Positions 35,947 to 44,068 of a stretch of DNA of 64,000 nt are shown in pieces. Origin of the DNA: an uncultured Opitutales bacterium (GTDB lineage: Bacteria; Verrucomicrobiota; Verrucomicrobiia; Opitutales; Intestinicryptomonadaceae). The notes below the pieces were generated by a model that was given only the letters and a program-made list of their open reading frames with translations, was not told where the DNA came from and did not search any database. Where the stretch lies: positions 1-64,000 of the forward strand of contig URAK01000004.1 in the NCBI GenBank assembly GCA_900545705.1, written 5' to 3'. The position numbers and the translations under genes are program-made. Position 1 is the first letter of the stretch; every line of letters begins with the position of its first letter.

Positions 35947-36852
35947 ATGGAAAATTCTTTTGATTTCGTAGGATTGGGATTTTGCAGCAACGACTATCTC
36001 TGCATTCTGCCCTACATTCCCCTCGATAATAAGGTCAAGATAATAAAGCGCATCATTCAAGGCGGCGGCCCTGCCGGCAATTCGACTGTCGCCGCTTCAA
36101 AACTCGGATTGAAGGCCGCCTTCGTAAGCGCGATAGGCGACGACTCCGACGGCAAGAAAATGATTGAGGACTTCGAGGCCGAGAAAGTCTGCACAAAGGG
36201 CATAAAAGTCCGCAAGGGCTGCGAATCCCCGCTTGCATACTGCTGGATTGACGAGCCCACGGGCGCGCGCAGTGTCGCTTGGACCCGCGGCAATACGCCC
36301 GAGCTTGAATCCGACGAGGTTGATTTGTCGCTTTTGGACGGCGCTAAAATTTTACATATCGACGGGCACAACCCAAAAGGCGCCCTCGCCGCTGTAAAGC
36401 GCGCAAAGGAGCTGGGAGTGCTCGTAAACTTCGACGCCGGCACGGTAAGGGACGGCATCGCCGAGCTCCTTCCGTACGCGGATATCCTCATAACCTCCGA
36501 AGCATTCGCCCGCGCTTGGACGAAAGAGGAGGATCTTGAGAAAGCCCTCCCGAAGCTTGCCGAATACGGGGCAAAGGTGACGGGCTGCACAATGGGCGCC
36601 CATGGCTCGATGATGTACGACAACGGCAAAATAATAAAGTGCCCGGCATTTGAAGGAGTGAAGGTTGTCGACACGACGGGCGCGGGCGACTTGTTCCACA
36701 CGGGCTTTGCCGTAAGATATTTGGAGACGCAGGACCTCATGGAATGCCAGCGCTTCGGCGCGGCGTGCGCGGCTCTCAAATGCGCAGGGCTTGGCGGGCG
36801 CATGACGGCTCCGTCGCGCGCGCAAGTTGACGAATTCCTCTCGAAAAGATAA
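35947..36852 (+). CDS. PfkB-family carbohydrate kinase
   Basis: Phosphorylates a sugar or keto-deoxy-sugar, in the ribokinase fold. GGGPAGNSTVAASKLG (38-53) is the substrate-binding glycine motif and VDTTGAGDLFHTGF carries the catalytic Asp248 of PfkB signature 2. 301 residues. It opens the LacI-linked operon. In inositol use the PfkB enzyme IolC acts after IolB, and an IolB-like gene is two genes downstream; phosphofructokinase-like function is an alternative. Codons here and in the following genes favour C/G at position 3 more than in most of the window. Confidence 0.85.
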   Translation: MENSFDFVGLGFCSNDYLCILPYIPLDNKVKIIKRIIQGGGPAGNSTVAASKLGLKAAFVSAIGDDSDGKKMIEDFEAEKVCTKGIKVRKGCESPLAYCWIDEPTGARSVAWTRGNTPELESDEVDLSLLDGAKILHIDGHNPKGALAAVKRAKELGVLVNFDAGTVRDGIAELLPYADILITSEAFARAWTKEEDLEKALPKLAEYGAKVTGCTMGAHGSMMYDNGKIIKCPAFEGVKVVDTTGAGDLFHTGFAVRYLETQDLMECQRFGAACAALKCAGLGGRMTAPSRAQVDEFLSKR

Positions 36853-36883
36853 TTTTTTATAAAAACAAAAAAAGGAACATAAT

Positions 36884-38245
36884 ATGAGCAAAAAAATAAG
36901 AATAGGTTTTCTACCGCTGACAAAAGTAAATTGGACGAACGAGGCAATGCAAAAGCAGCGCCGCGACGCCATTGAAATGCTCAGCAAGATTCCCAACGTC
37001 GAGATAGTCGGCGGCGAAGACATGATCGAGACCGAAGAGCAGTCGCTCAAAATTCTCGAACGTTTTGAAAAAGACCGCCCCGATATGCTTGTCGCCCTTT
37101 TCACGACATTCGCGCTCGGCACAATCGTGTCGCTTTTTGCAAAGCGCCTCAAAGTGCCCGTCGTGCTGTGGTCGATAAAAGAACCAGACCCTGCGGGCGG
37201 CCGCCTTCAGGCGAATTCCTTCTGCGCGGCGAACATGAATTCGCACTTCCTCTATCGCTTCCACATTCCGTACTTCCATGTACACGGCAATATCGGCGAC
37301 GAAAAAACTTTGCAGGACTTTGACAAGACAGTGCGCGTCGTCCGAGCCATGGACGCCGTCAGCAAGATGCGCATAGGTCTCATCGGCGGTCGCGTTCCCG
37401 GCTTCTACACTTCCAGCTGCGACGAAATGATGCTCCGCTCCAAGCTCGGACCGGAACTCAAATACATCATGATGCTCGAAGTCATGAATGACGCCAAGAC
37501 CATCTCCAAGGAAGACCTCGACGAAGCCCTTAAAATTGTCAAGGCCGACGCGACCGGCGCGGAAGCTTCTGAGGGCGACCTCAAAAAGTCCGCGGCCCTC
37601 TACGCGGCGGTTTGCGGCATGAGAAAGAAGTTCGGCGTGGATACGTTCGCCTTCCGCTGCTGGCCGGAAGTTATAAATTCCGACCTCTACGGCATAACCG
37701 CGTGCTCGACCATCGGACATCTCACCAACCACGGCGTAATCACCGCCTGCGAAGGCGACGTGTACGGCGCGGTCCTCATGCGCTTGCAATACGAGCTCAC
37801 CGGAGAGCTTCCGTTCTTCTGCGACCTCATCATGTGCGAGCCCGACAAAGAATACGGGGTTGTATGGCACTGCGGCGCGGCTCCCTGCAAACTCTGCAAG
37901 AAGGGCTTTAAAAACTCACTGCGCAACAGTTCCACTGTCGTCACAAAGGGTGTCGTCAACGAATTCCCGCTCAAGCCCGGCAGAGTCACGCTCGCGCGCC
38001 TTGGCGAAAAGCGCGACGGCGACGGCTTCAGAATGCTCATTGCCCCCGGCGAAGGCATCGACACCGACTTGTTTGTCCGCGGAAATCCGCTCAAGGTCAA
38101 GTTCGACGCCGGCTGCGAACGCGTTCGCGATACCGTCATCAACCAGGGCTTTGAACACCATTTCTCCATGGCGTACGGCGACATCACCAAGGAGCTTCTC
38201 GACTACTGCCGCATAATGGACATCGAGCCGATAGTCCTGAAATAA
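36884..38245 (+). CDS. L-fucose/L-arabinose isomerase-like protein
   Basis: A 453-residue member of the COG2407 family, related to but shorter than classical FucI (about 590 residues); such proteins interconvert aldoses and ketoses using a metal. I see the typical N-terminal Rossmann part (MLVALFTTFALGTIVSLF), VVLWSIKEPDPAGGRLQANS, the mid-domain TFAFRCWPEVINSDLYGITA, ACEGDVYGA, which provides metal-site acidic residues, and a Cys-rich CGAAPCKLCKKG. A ribosome site AAAGGAAC lies 7 bases before the ATG. Which sugar it isomerises is unknown; it may not act on fucose. Confidence 0.75.
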   Translation: MSKKIRIGFLPLTKVNWTNEAMQKQRRDAIEMLSKIPNVEIVGGEDMIETEEQSLKILERFEKDRPDMLVALFTTFALGTIVSLFAKRLKVPVVLWSIKEPDPAGGRLQANSFCAANMNSHFLYRFHIPYFHVHGNIGDEKTLQDFDKTVRVVRAMDAVSKMRIGLIGGRVPGFYTSSCDEMMLRSKLGPELKYIMMLEVMNDAKTISKEDLDEALKIVKADATGAEASEGDLKKSAALYAAVCGMRKKFGVDTFAFRCWPEVINSDLYGITACSTIGHLTNHGVITACEGDVYGAVLMRLQYELTGELPFFCDLIMCEPDKEYGVVWHCGAAPCKLCKKGFKNSLRNSSTVVTKGVVNEFPLKPGRVTLARLGEKRDGDGFRMLIAPGEGIDTDLFVRGNPLKVKFDAGCERVRDTVINQGFEHHFSMAYGDITKELLDYCRIMDIEPIVLK

Positions 38246-38264
38246 CCCCTAAAAGTTTAGAATT

Positions 38265-39071
38265 ATGTCAAGCGACAAATTCCTAATCAAGCTATCGCCG
38301 AAAGACGGGTACAATCCCGTCTTCGAGCGCGGGCAGTACAATATGAAATTGACGTCGTTCGCGGTGTTAAAGCTGGCGAAGGGCGAGGTTTACAAGAGCT
38401 CAACAGCGGACACGGAAGTGGCATTTGTCCTCCTCGGCGGAAAGTGCGCTATGAAGGGCGACGGATTCGATTTTCCGGAAGTCGGCGGGCGCAAAAACCC
38501 GTTTGACGGCGCTCCGCACACGGTCTATCTGCCGCGCGGGATTTCTTATGAAATAACGGCTTTGACCGACGTTGAGATTGCGGTCAACATAGCTCCCGCT
38601 TCGCGCGATACCGCGCGCCCGACTCTCATCACTCCCGAGATGACGCGCTCCTTCGAGCTTGGAAGGGACAACTTCACGCGCCGCGCCACTGTAATGCTCG
38701 ACGAAAAGTTTGATTCCGAGCATTTCTATATTGGGGAGGGCATGATTCCCTCCGGCAACTGGTCCGGCTATCCGCCGCATCGCCACGACATCGACAATCC
38801 GCCGGAGGAAATAGATATGGAGGAAACATACTTCTATCTTTTCAATCCCCCGCAGGGTTTCGGAATCCAGAAAATATACACGCCTGACGGCCGCATCGAC
38901 GAGACCTACACTGTTAAAAATTACGACACCGTCGCCATCGCCGAAGGCTACCACCCGCTTTGCGGGGCCCCTGGGTACGATATGTATTATCTCTGGACAA
39001 TGTGCGGGCAGACCAACAGAGGTTTGATATCCTCGATGGACCCCGCGCATAAATGGGTTGTGGGCAAATAA
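38265..39071 (+). CDS. IolB-like isomerase (KduI/IolB cupin)
   Basis: In inositol catabolism IolB isomerises 5-deoxy-glucuronate to 2-deoxy-5-keto-gluconate. This 268-residue protein has the IolB hallmarks: SGNWSGYPPHRHDIDNPPEE with two metal-binding His, EETYFYLFNPPQGFG, and EGYHPLCGAPGYDMYYLWTM. A two-domain bicupin is usual for PF04962. It is 19 bases after the isomerase gene, and its TAA overlaps the next gene's ATG. No iolG, iolE or iolD is nearby, so a true inositol route is not complete here; its substrate may differ. Confidence 0.82.
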   Translation: MSSDKFLIKLSPKDGYNPVFERGQYNMKLTSFAVLKLAKGEVYKSSTADTEVAFVLLGGKCAMKGDGFDFPEVGGRKNPFDGAPHTVYLPRGISYEITALTDVEIAVNIAPASRDTARPTLITPEMTRSFELGRDNFTRRATVMLDEKFDSEHFYIGEGMIPSGNWSGYPPHRHDIDNPPEEIDMEETYFYLFNPPQGFGIQKIYTPDGRIDETYTVKNYDTVAIAEGYHPLCGAPGYDMYYLWTMCGQTNRGLISSMDPAHKWVVGK

Positions 39072-40573
39072 TGCAAGACTTGTTTTTAGGAATAGATTTC
39101 GGGACGGGCGGCTGCAAAGTGACTGCCGTCTCCGAATCTGGCGGGGTGGTAGCCGACGCGTCAGTCGAGTATCCAACCGAGTACCCGCACAGCGGGTGGT
39201 CGGAACAGAACCCGTCGGACTGGTACGCCGCGATGTGCAGGGCGATAGCCGAGGTAGAAAAGAAAGGCGCGGACTTGTCGAAAGTGGCCGCCATATCCTT
39301 CGACGGTTCGACCCACAACGCGGTGCTGCTCGACGCAAATATGCGCCCTGTCCGTAAGACCATAATGTGGACCGACCAGCGCAGCGTCAAGGAGTGCGAA
39401 GAGCTCAAGCGCGGAATGTGCGACGAGATTTTTTCCACGGCCTATCAAATGCCGACTCCAACTTGGACGCTCCCGCAAATGATGTGGCTGAAGAATAACG
39501 AGCCCGATGTTCTCGAAAGAACAGAGCATGTCCTTTTTGTGAAGGACTATGTCAGGTATTTGGTTACGGGAGTGTCCGTCACTGACTATATCGAGGCTCA
39601 GGGCACGCTATTTTTCGATATGAAATCGATGTCGTGGAGCGAAAAGTTGGTAGGGATTTCCGGGCTGAAAATGGGCGCTCTTCCGGAGCTTGTGAAGCCT
39701 ACGGACATAGTCGGCAAAGTATCCGCTTCAGCCGCGCGCGACATGGGAATTCCCGAGGGAACGCCCGTCGTATGCGGCACGAGCGATTCCGCCGCCGAGG
39801 ACTACGGCGCCGGGGCGATACAGCCCGACGACTGCATCTTAAAGCTCGCCACTGCCGGTAACGTGAATGTAATGACATCCGCTCCGCACCCCTTTAAAAC
39901 AACACTCACATATTCGCATGTAATAGAGGGAATGTGGTACACCGTATCGGCGACCAACGCGGCGGCGCTTTGCCAAAGGTGGTTTAGAGACGCGTTTTGC
40001 TCCGAGGAAAAAGCGGTGGCAGCAGCCGAGGGCAAGAGGGCGTTTGCGCTGATGGACGAACTCGCGGAGAAGTCTCCTGTGGGAGCGCGCGGGGTGATGT
40101 TCCATCCGTACCTGCAAGGGGAGCGCTCCCCATATTGGGACGCCGACTTGCGCGCGAGCTTTACCGGCATTTCCATCTCCTCCACGAAGGGGGATTTTAT
40201 GAGGGCTCTCTTGGAGGGCGTTGCGTTCTCACTAAAAGACTGCTACGGCGCGATAGAGGAAATAGGCCTTGATGTAAAGCGCATATTCCTAATAGGCGGC
40301 GGAGCAAAAAGCAAGTTGTGGAGCTCTATAATAGCAAATGTTTTCGACAAATCCGTAGCCGTCCCGATTCCCGGCGACGCCTCGTACGGAACGGCGCTCA
40401 TAGCGGGCGTCGGCGCGGGCGCTTTTAAGACACCTGCGGAGGCCGTCGAAAAATGCCTGAAAATCGACAGGTTTGTCAAGCCCGACCCGCAGGTCGTACC
40501 GCGGTACGCCGAGCTTTTCAAAAAATACAAGGCGGTGCACGACGCACTCGCGCCCGTCTATAAAATGAAGTAA
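39071..40573 (+). CDS. FGGY-family sugar kinase, xylulokinase-like
   Basis: ATP-dependent kinase for a ketose or polyol. MQDLFLGIDFGTGGCKVT carries the first ATP-binding loop; SFDGSTHNAVLLD and TIMWTDQRS follow the xylulokinase pattern; HPYLQGERSPYWD and LIGGGAKSKLWSSIIA are FGGY motifs. 500 residues. I chose the ATG at 39071 that overlaps the IolB stop (TAATG). The frame opens six codons earlier, inside the previous gene. It probably phosphorylates the product of the isomerase. Confidence 0.86.
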   Translation: MQDLFLGIDFGTGGCKVTAVSESGGVVADASVEYPTEYPHSGWSEQNPSDWYAAMCRAIAEVEKKGADLSKVAAISFDGSTHNAVLLDANMRPVRKTIMWTDQRSVKECEELKRGMCDEIFSTAYQMPTPTWTLPQMMWLKNNEPDVLERTEHVLFVKDYVRYLVTGVSVTDYIEAQGTLFFDMKSMSWSEKLVGISGLKMGALPELVKPTDIVGKVSASAARDMGIPEGTPVVCGTSDSAAEDYGAGAIQPDDCILKLATAGNVNVMTSAPHPFKTTLTYSHVIEGMWYTVSATNAAALCQRWFRDAFCSEEKAVAAAEGKRAFALMDELAEKSPVGARGVMFHPYLQGERSPYWDADLRASFTGISISSTKGDFMRALLEGVAFSLKDCYGAIEEIGLDVKRIFLIGGGAKSKLWSSIIANVFDKSVAVPIPGDASYGTALIAGVGAGAFKTPAEAVEKCLKIDRFVKPDPQVVPRYAELFKKYKAVHDALAPVYKMK

Positions 40574-40604
40574 TTTCCAAAACCAAACACTAAGGAGAAA
40601 TAAA

Positions 40605-42050
40605 ATGTTTGTCCCAAAAGGCAACTACATGTTTGAAATGATCCGCACGGAATTGGCAGACGCCGTGGGATCCGAATACGTAAACACGGGGGATTCCGAT
40701 AAATTCGGTCATTCTATCGACTATTATTGGATTCCCGAAATGTGGCACGACCGCGGCAAGGAAACCAAGAAGCCGGATTTTGTCGTGCACCCCGGAAGTG
40801 CCGAAGAGGTCGCGCGGGTTATAAAAATCGCAAACCAATACAAAATTCCCGTCGTCACATGGGGCGGCGGTTCAGGTTCGCAGGGCGGGGCGCTCCCGGC
40901 GTTCGGGGGAATTGTCCTCGACACTAAGCGCATGAATAAAGTCCTTAAAATAGACGAAAAATCCCTCACTGTGACGGCTGAAACGGGCATCATCGCCCGC
41001 CACCTCGAATGGACGGTCAATAAGAGCGGGTATTCGACAATGCATTTGCCAGCGTCCATAGCTTGCGCTACGATAGGCGGATTCCTCGCCCACCGCGGAA
41101 CGGGTGTGCTTTCTACAAAATGGGGCAAAATTGAGGACATGGTAATGAGCCTCGAAGTCGTCACCCCCACCGGCGAGATAATCAATACGTTGCCGATTCC
41201 GCGCCACGCCTCCGGTCCCGACATGACAATGATGTTCCTTGGAAGCGAAGGCACGCTTGGCGTGATCACAAAGGTGACCCTCAAAATACATCCGATTCCC
41301 GAAGCCCGCAAATTCCGCGCGTACTTGTTCAAGGACTTCCACACGGCCATGAGCGCCGGCGCCGACTTGATGCGCAGCAGGCTGCGCCCGTGCGCGGTAA
41401 GGCTCTACGACGAAACCGAAACCCGCACACACGTCCAGAAAGTGTTCGGAATAGACATCGATTCCGGCGCGTACTTGGTATTCGGCTTTGACGGCAGGGA
41501 AAAGATTGTCGACCTCGAGATGGAATACGCCCGCGAAATAATGGAGAAAAAATACAACGGGCGCGATCTCGGCAGCAAGGGCGGCGATCTCTGGTGGAAC
41601 AACAAATATAAGTTCTTCTACCCCGGCTATATGTTCCATATACCGCAGGCTTTCGGAACTCTCGACACAGTCGCCGATTTCTCACACATCGAGGACGTAT
41701 ATTGGGCGATGAAAAAAGCCGTAAACAAAAACTTCCCGCAGGCGAGGTTTATAGGGCACTTCTCGCACTGGTACGAATGGGGCTGCATGCTTTACGCACG
41801 CTTCATATTTGAAGGCAAAGACGTCCCGGAAGACGCCGACGAAGCAGCCGCCCTCTACAACAGGGTATGGGATATCGCCATTCGCGAGGCAATCGCAAAC
41901 GGCGGAGTGATAAACGAACACCACGGTGTCGGATTAAAGCTCGGCCGCTATATGAAGGATCTGTACAAAAACAGCTTCTACATTTTGCAGGACCTCAAAA
42001 AAGTGCTTGACCCCAACAATATTATGAACCCCGGTAAAATGGGTCTGTAA
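40605..42050 (+). CDS. FAD-linked oxidase, GlcD/AGPS-like
   Basis: Flavin dehydrogenase of the FAD_binding_4/FAD-oxidase_C type (481 residues), relatives of glycolate oxidase GlcD, D-lactate dehydrogenase and alkyl-DHAP synthase. Residues about 50-230 bind FAD (TWGGGSGSQGGALP and GGFLAHRGTGVLSTKWGKIE); the C-terminal NEHHGVGLKLGRYM contains the active-site His pair, closer to alkyl-DHAP synthase than to GlcD. AAGGAG lies 7 bases before the ATG. The next gene encodes an Fe-S protein as in glcDF, suggesting it oxidises a 2-hydroxyacid or alcohol and passes electrons on. Confidence 0.85.
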   Translation: MFVPKGNYMFEMIRTELADAVGSEYVNTGDSDKFGHSIDYYWIPEMWHDRGKETKKPDFVVHPGSAEEVARVIKIANQYKIPVVTWGGGSGSQGGALPAFGGIVLDTKRMNKVLKIDEKSLTVTAETGIIARHLEWTVNKSGYSTMHLPASIACATIGGFLAHRGTGVLSTKWGKIEDMVMSLEVVTPTGEIINTLPIPRHASGPDMTMMFLGSEGTLGVITKVTLKIHPIPEARKFRAYLFKDFHTAMSAGADLMRSRLRPCAVRLYDETETRTHVQKVFGIDIDSGAYLVFGFDGREKIVDLEMEYAREIMEKKYNGRDLGSKGGDLWWNNKYKFFYPGYMFHIPQAFGTLDTVADFSHIEDVYWAMKKAVNKNFPQARFIGHFSHWYEWGCMLYARFIFEGKDVPEDADEAAALYNRVWDIAIREAIANGGVINEHHGVGLKLGRYMKDLYKNSFYILQDLKKVLDPNNIMNPGKMGL

Positions 42051-42062
42051 AGGAGATTTGCA

Positions 42063-43139
42063 ATGAATATAGACAATTTTCAGGAAGACATCAAAAAGTG
42101 CCGCTTCTGCTTTATGTGCCGCCACTTGTCGGGAGTGTCCAACGTGACATTCCGCGAGGCCGACACGCCCAGAATACGCACTGCTATGGTATACGGCATA
42201 ACCCTCGACAAGTCGAAGCTCTCGAACGCCGACTTCATCGAAACGATATATTCCGCCGATCTGTCGGCAGCATGCCGCTTCCATTGCGTCAACCATTTTG
42301 ACGAAACCGGCATAGTGTTGGCGGCGCGCCGCGACATAGTGGAAAACGACCTTGTTCCGGAAGACGTAAACGCCATCGCAAAAAAGCTCGTGGCGGAAAA
42401 TCCGGCTCCGAAAATTTCGGGCACAGGGGACGTCCTGTACTATGTTGACTCCGACACGGCGGCTCTCGCCTCCGAGTCGAAGGCATTCGACAAGATAGCC
42501 AAGAAAGCGGGCGTAAAATACCGCGTTGCAAAGGGCGGCAGCACAGGCAAAGCCCTCTATGTGCTCGGTTTTGCGGAGGCTGCGAAATTGGCGGCCGAGG
42601 CGTTCGCGGAAGCCGTGAATAAGACGGGAGTAAAGACGGTGGTAGTGTCTTCCCCGGCGGCATACGACGCGCTCGTAAACGACTTCAAGGCATGGGGTAT
42701 AAAGCTCGGTGCCAAAGTAATGCACGTAAGCGAATTTATAGTTTCGCTGAAACTGAAGTTCTCAAAGAAGGCCGGCAAGCTCTGCTATCTCGAAAGCGAC
42801 TTCCTTAAAAACTACAACGGCAATCTGAAATTCCCGAGAGCCTTGCTCGCGCAGGTTAAAGCTGAAAGCGGCGAGGGCTTTACGACGGATTTGACGACTG
42901 AAAAGACCCCGTTTATGTTCGGAACTAACAATGAAGAGTCCTACACTTGCGGCGAGGGGGCGGTTGTATTTGCCCAGCTGCGCCCGGAAATAGTCAAAAA
43001 GATGGCCAAGTATGTAGAGGCTCGCGCCGACAAAGACGTGCCTTTGGCTGTTGCGTCCCCGTACACGAAAACCCAACTCTCGAAAAACACGAAGTTAAAG
43101 GTTTCGACTCTTACGGAAATCGCCGCAGAGTGCCTGTAA
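42063..43139 (+). CDS. Fe-S electron-transfer subunit, degenerate GlcF-like
   Basis: A 358-residue partner of the FAD oxidase, 12 bases downstream, with AAGGAG before its ATG. Cys13, Cys16 and Cys19 (CRFCFMC) and Cys71 and Cys75 (CRFHC) look like remnants of the two 4Fe-4S sites of GlcF/HdrD-like proteins, which would need eight Cys. The C-terminal cysteine-rich (CCG) repeats, normally binding a non-cubane cluster, have lost their CCG cysteines, although the fold pattern seems to persist. It might bind one cluster with fewer ligands. Family assignment is by pattern and context. Confidence 0.6.
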   Translation: MNIDNFQEDIKKCRFCFMCRHLSGVSNVTFREADTPRIRTAMVYGITLDKSKLSNADFIETIYSADLSAACRFHCVNHFDETGIVLAARRDIVENDLVPEDVNAIAKKLVAENPAPKISGTGDVLYYVDSDTAALASESKAFDKIAKKAGVKYRVAKGGSTGKALYVLGFAEAAKLAAEAFAEAVNKTGVKTVVVSSPAAYDALVNDFKAWGIKLGAKVMHVSEFIVSLKLKFSKKAGKLCYLESDFLKNYNGNLKFPRALLAQVKAESGEGFTTDLTTEKTPFMFGTNNEESYTCGEGAVVFAQLRPEIVKKMAKYVEARADKDVPLAVASPYTKTQLSKNTKLKVSTLTEIAAECL

Positions 43140-43152
43140 GGAGGAATACAGA

Positions 43153-43980
43153 ATGCCTCTTGTGACACTTAAAGAAATACTCCCCGAAGCGCGCCGCCAA
43201 AAGCGCGCAGTAGGGGCGTTTAACGTTGCAAACGTGGAGGCGGCGATGGGGGTAATCCGCGCCGCAGAAGGGGAAAAACTCCCCGCGATAATCCAGATAT
43301 TCCAAAGGCTTTTTCTTACGGAAAAAGGTTCTGATTTGGCGGGCGCACTATTGAGAATGGCGCACAGGTGCAGCCAGCCGATCGTAGTGCACCTCGACCA
43401 CGGCGGCTCGCCTGAAATAGTGAGGGCGGCTCTCGCCGCGGGCACGACTTCGGTAATGTTTGACGGCTCAACACTTCCGTTCGAAAAAAACGCGGAGCTT
43501 ACAAAGTATGCCGCCGACTACGCCCATACTTTGGGAGCGAGCTGCGAAGGCGAAATCGGGCACGTTGCAATGGGCGACGAAAACGCAATCACCACTGTTG
43601 AGGAGGCTGTCGCCTTCCATAAGGCAACCGGCGTCGACGCCCTTGCTGTCTCCATTGGGACTGTTCACGGGTTCTATAAGGCCAAGCCGAAAATCGAGGC
43701 CGAACGCTGCGCAGAAATCGCCGAGGCTCTCCCCGGGGTCCCTCTCGTGTTGCACGGCGGAACCGGAACGCCCCCGGAGGATCTTCAGAAGGTTATAAAA
43801 AACGGCATATCAAAAATAAATATTGCCACTGAATTTATGGATACCTTCTTGAAGTCTACCCGCAGGGAATTGGACAAGCTCGACGGGAAATTCTTGCCTA
43901 TCGACAAGTTCATGGATCCGATAATAGACGATTGCGCTGCGCATGCCGCGCGCCTGTTAAAATTCTTTGCGGGCAAATAG
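43153..43980 (+). CDS. Class II aldolase (fructose-bisphosphate/IolJ-like)
   Basis: Zinc-dependent class II aldolase, 275 residues, releasing DHAP from a ketose (bis)phosphate. Zinc and catalytic motifs are all present: VVHLDHGG, SVMFDGSTLPFEKN, EGEIGHV, SIGTVHGFYK, VLHGGTGTP, and KINIATE as the phosphate-loop. Candidates in the family are FbaA, GatY (tagatose), and IolJ; the IolB-like gene in this operon favours an IolJ-like role, but that is inference. AAGGAGG precedes the ATG and a terminator follows, closing the operon. Confidence 0.88.
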   Translation: MPLVTLKEILPEARRQKRAVGAFNVANVEAAMGVIRAAEGEKLPAIIQIFQRLFLTEKGSDLAGALLRMAHRCSQPIVVHLDHGGSPEIVRAALAAGTTSVMFDGSTLPFEKNAELTKYAADYAHTLGASCEGEIGHVAMGDENAITTVEEAVAFHKATGVDALAVSIGTVHGFYKAKPKIEAERCAEIAEALPGVPLVLHGGTGTPPEDLQKVIKNGISKINIATEFMDTFLKSTRRELDKLDGKFLPIDKFMDPIIDDCAAHAARLLKFFAGK

Positions 43981-43992
43981 CCCGTACCTTGC

Positions 43993-44026
43993 GGGGCGCA
44001 AACGCACTTTGGTTTGCGCCCCTTTT
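43993..44026 (+). terminator. Terminator of the sugar operon
   Basis: GGGGCGCAAAC and its perfect complement flank an 8-base loop; four T follow. It lies between the aldolase and the MFS gene, so the transporter may be partly or separately transcribed. Confidence 0.75.
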
Positions 44027-44068
44027 GTATGCCGAATTGCCTACTTTTAACTATAACTATATTATACT

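Noticed and set aside
36053..36947. Long open frame antisense to the PfkB gene
   Set aside because: It mirrors the codon pattern of a high-GC third-position gene; no family similarity.
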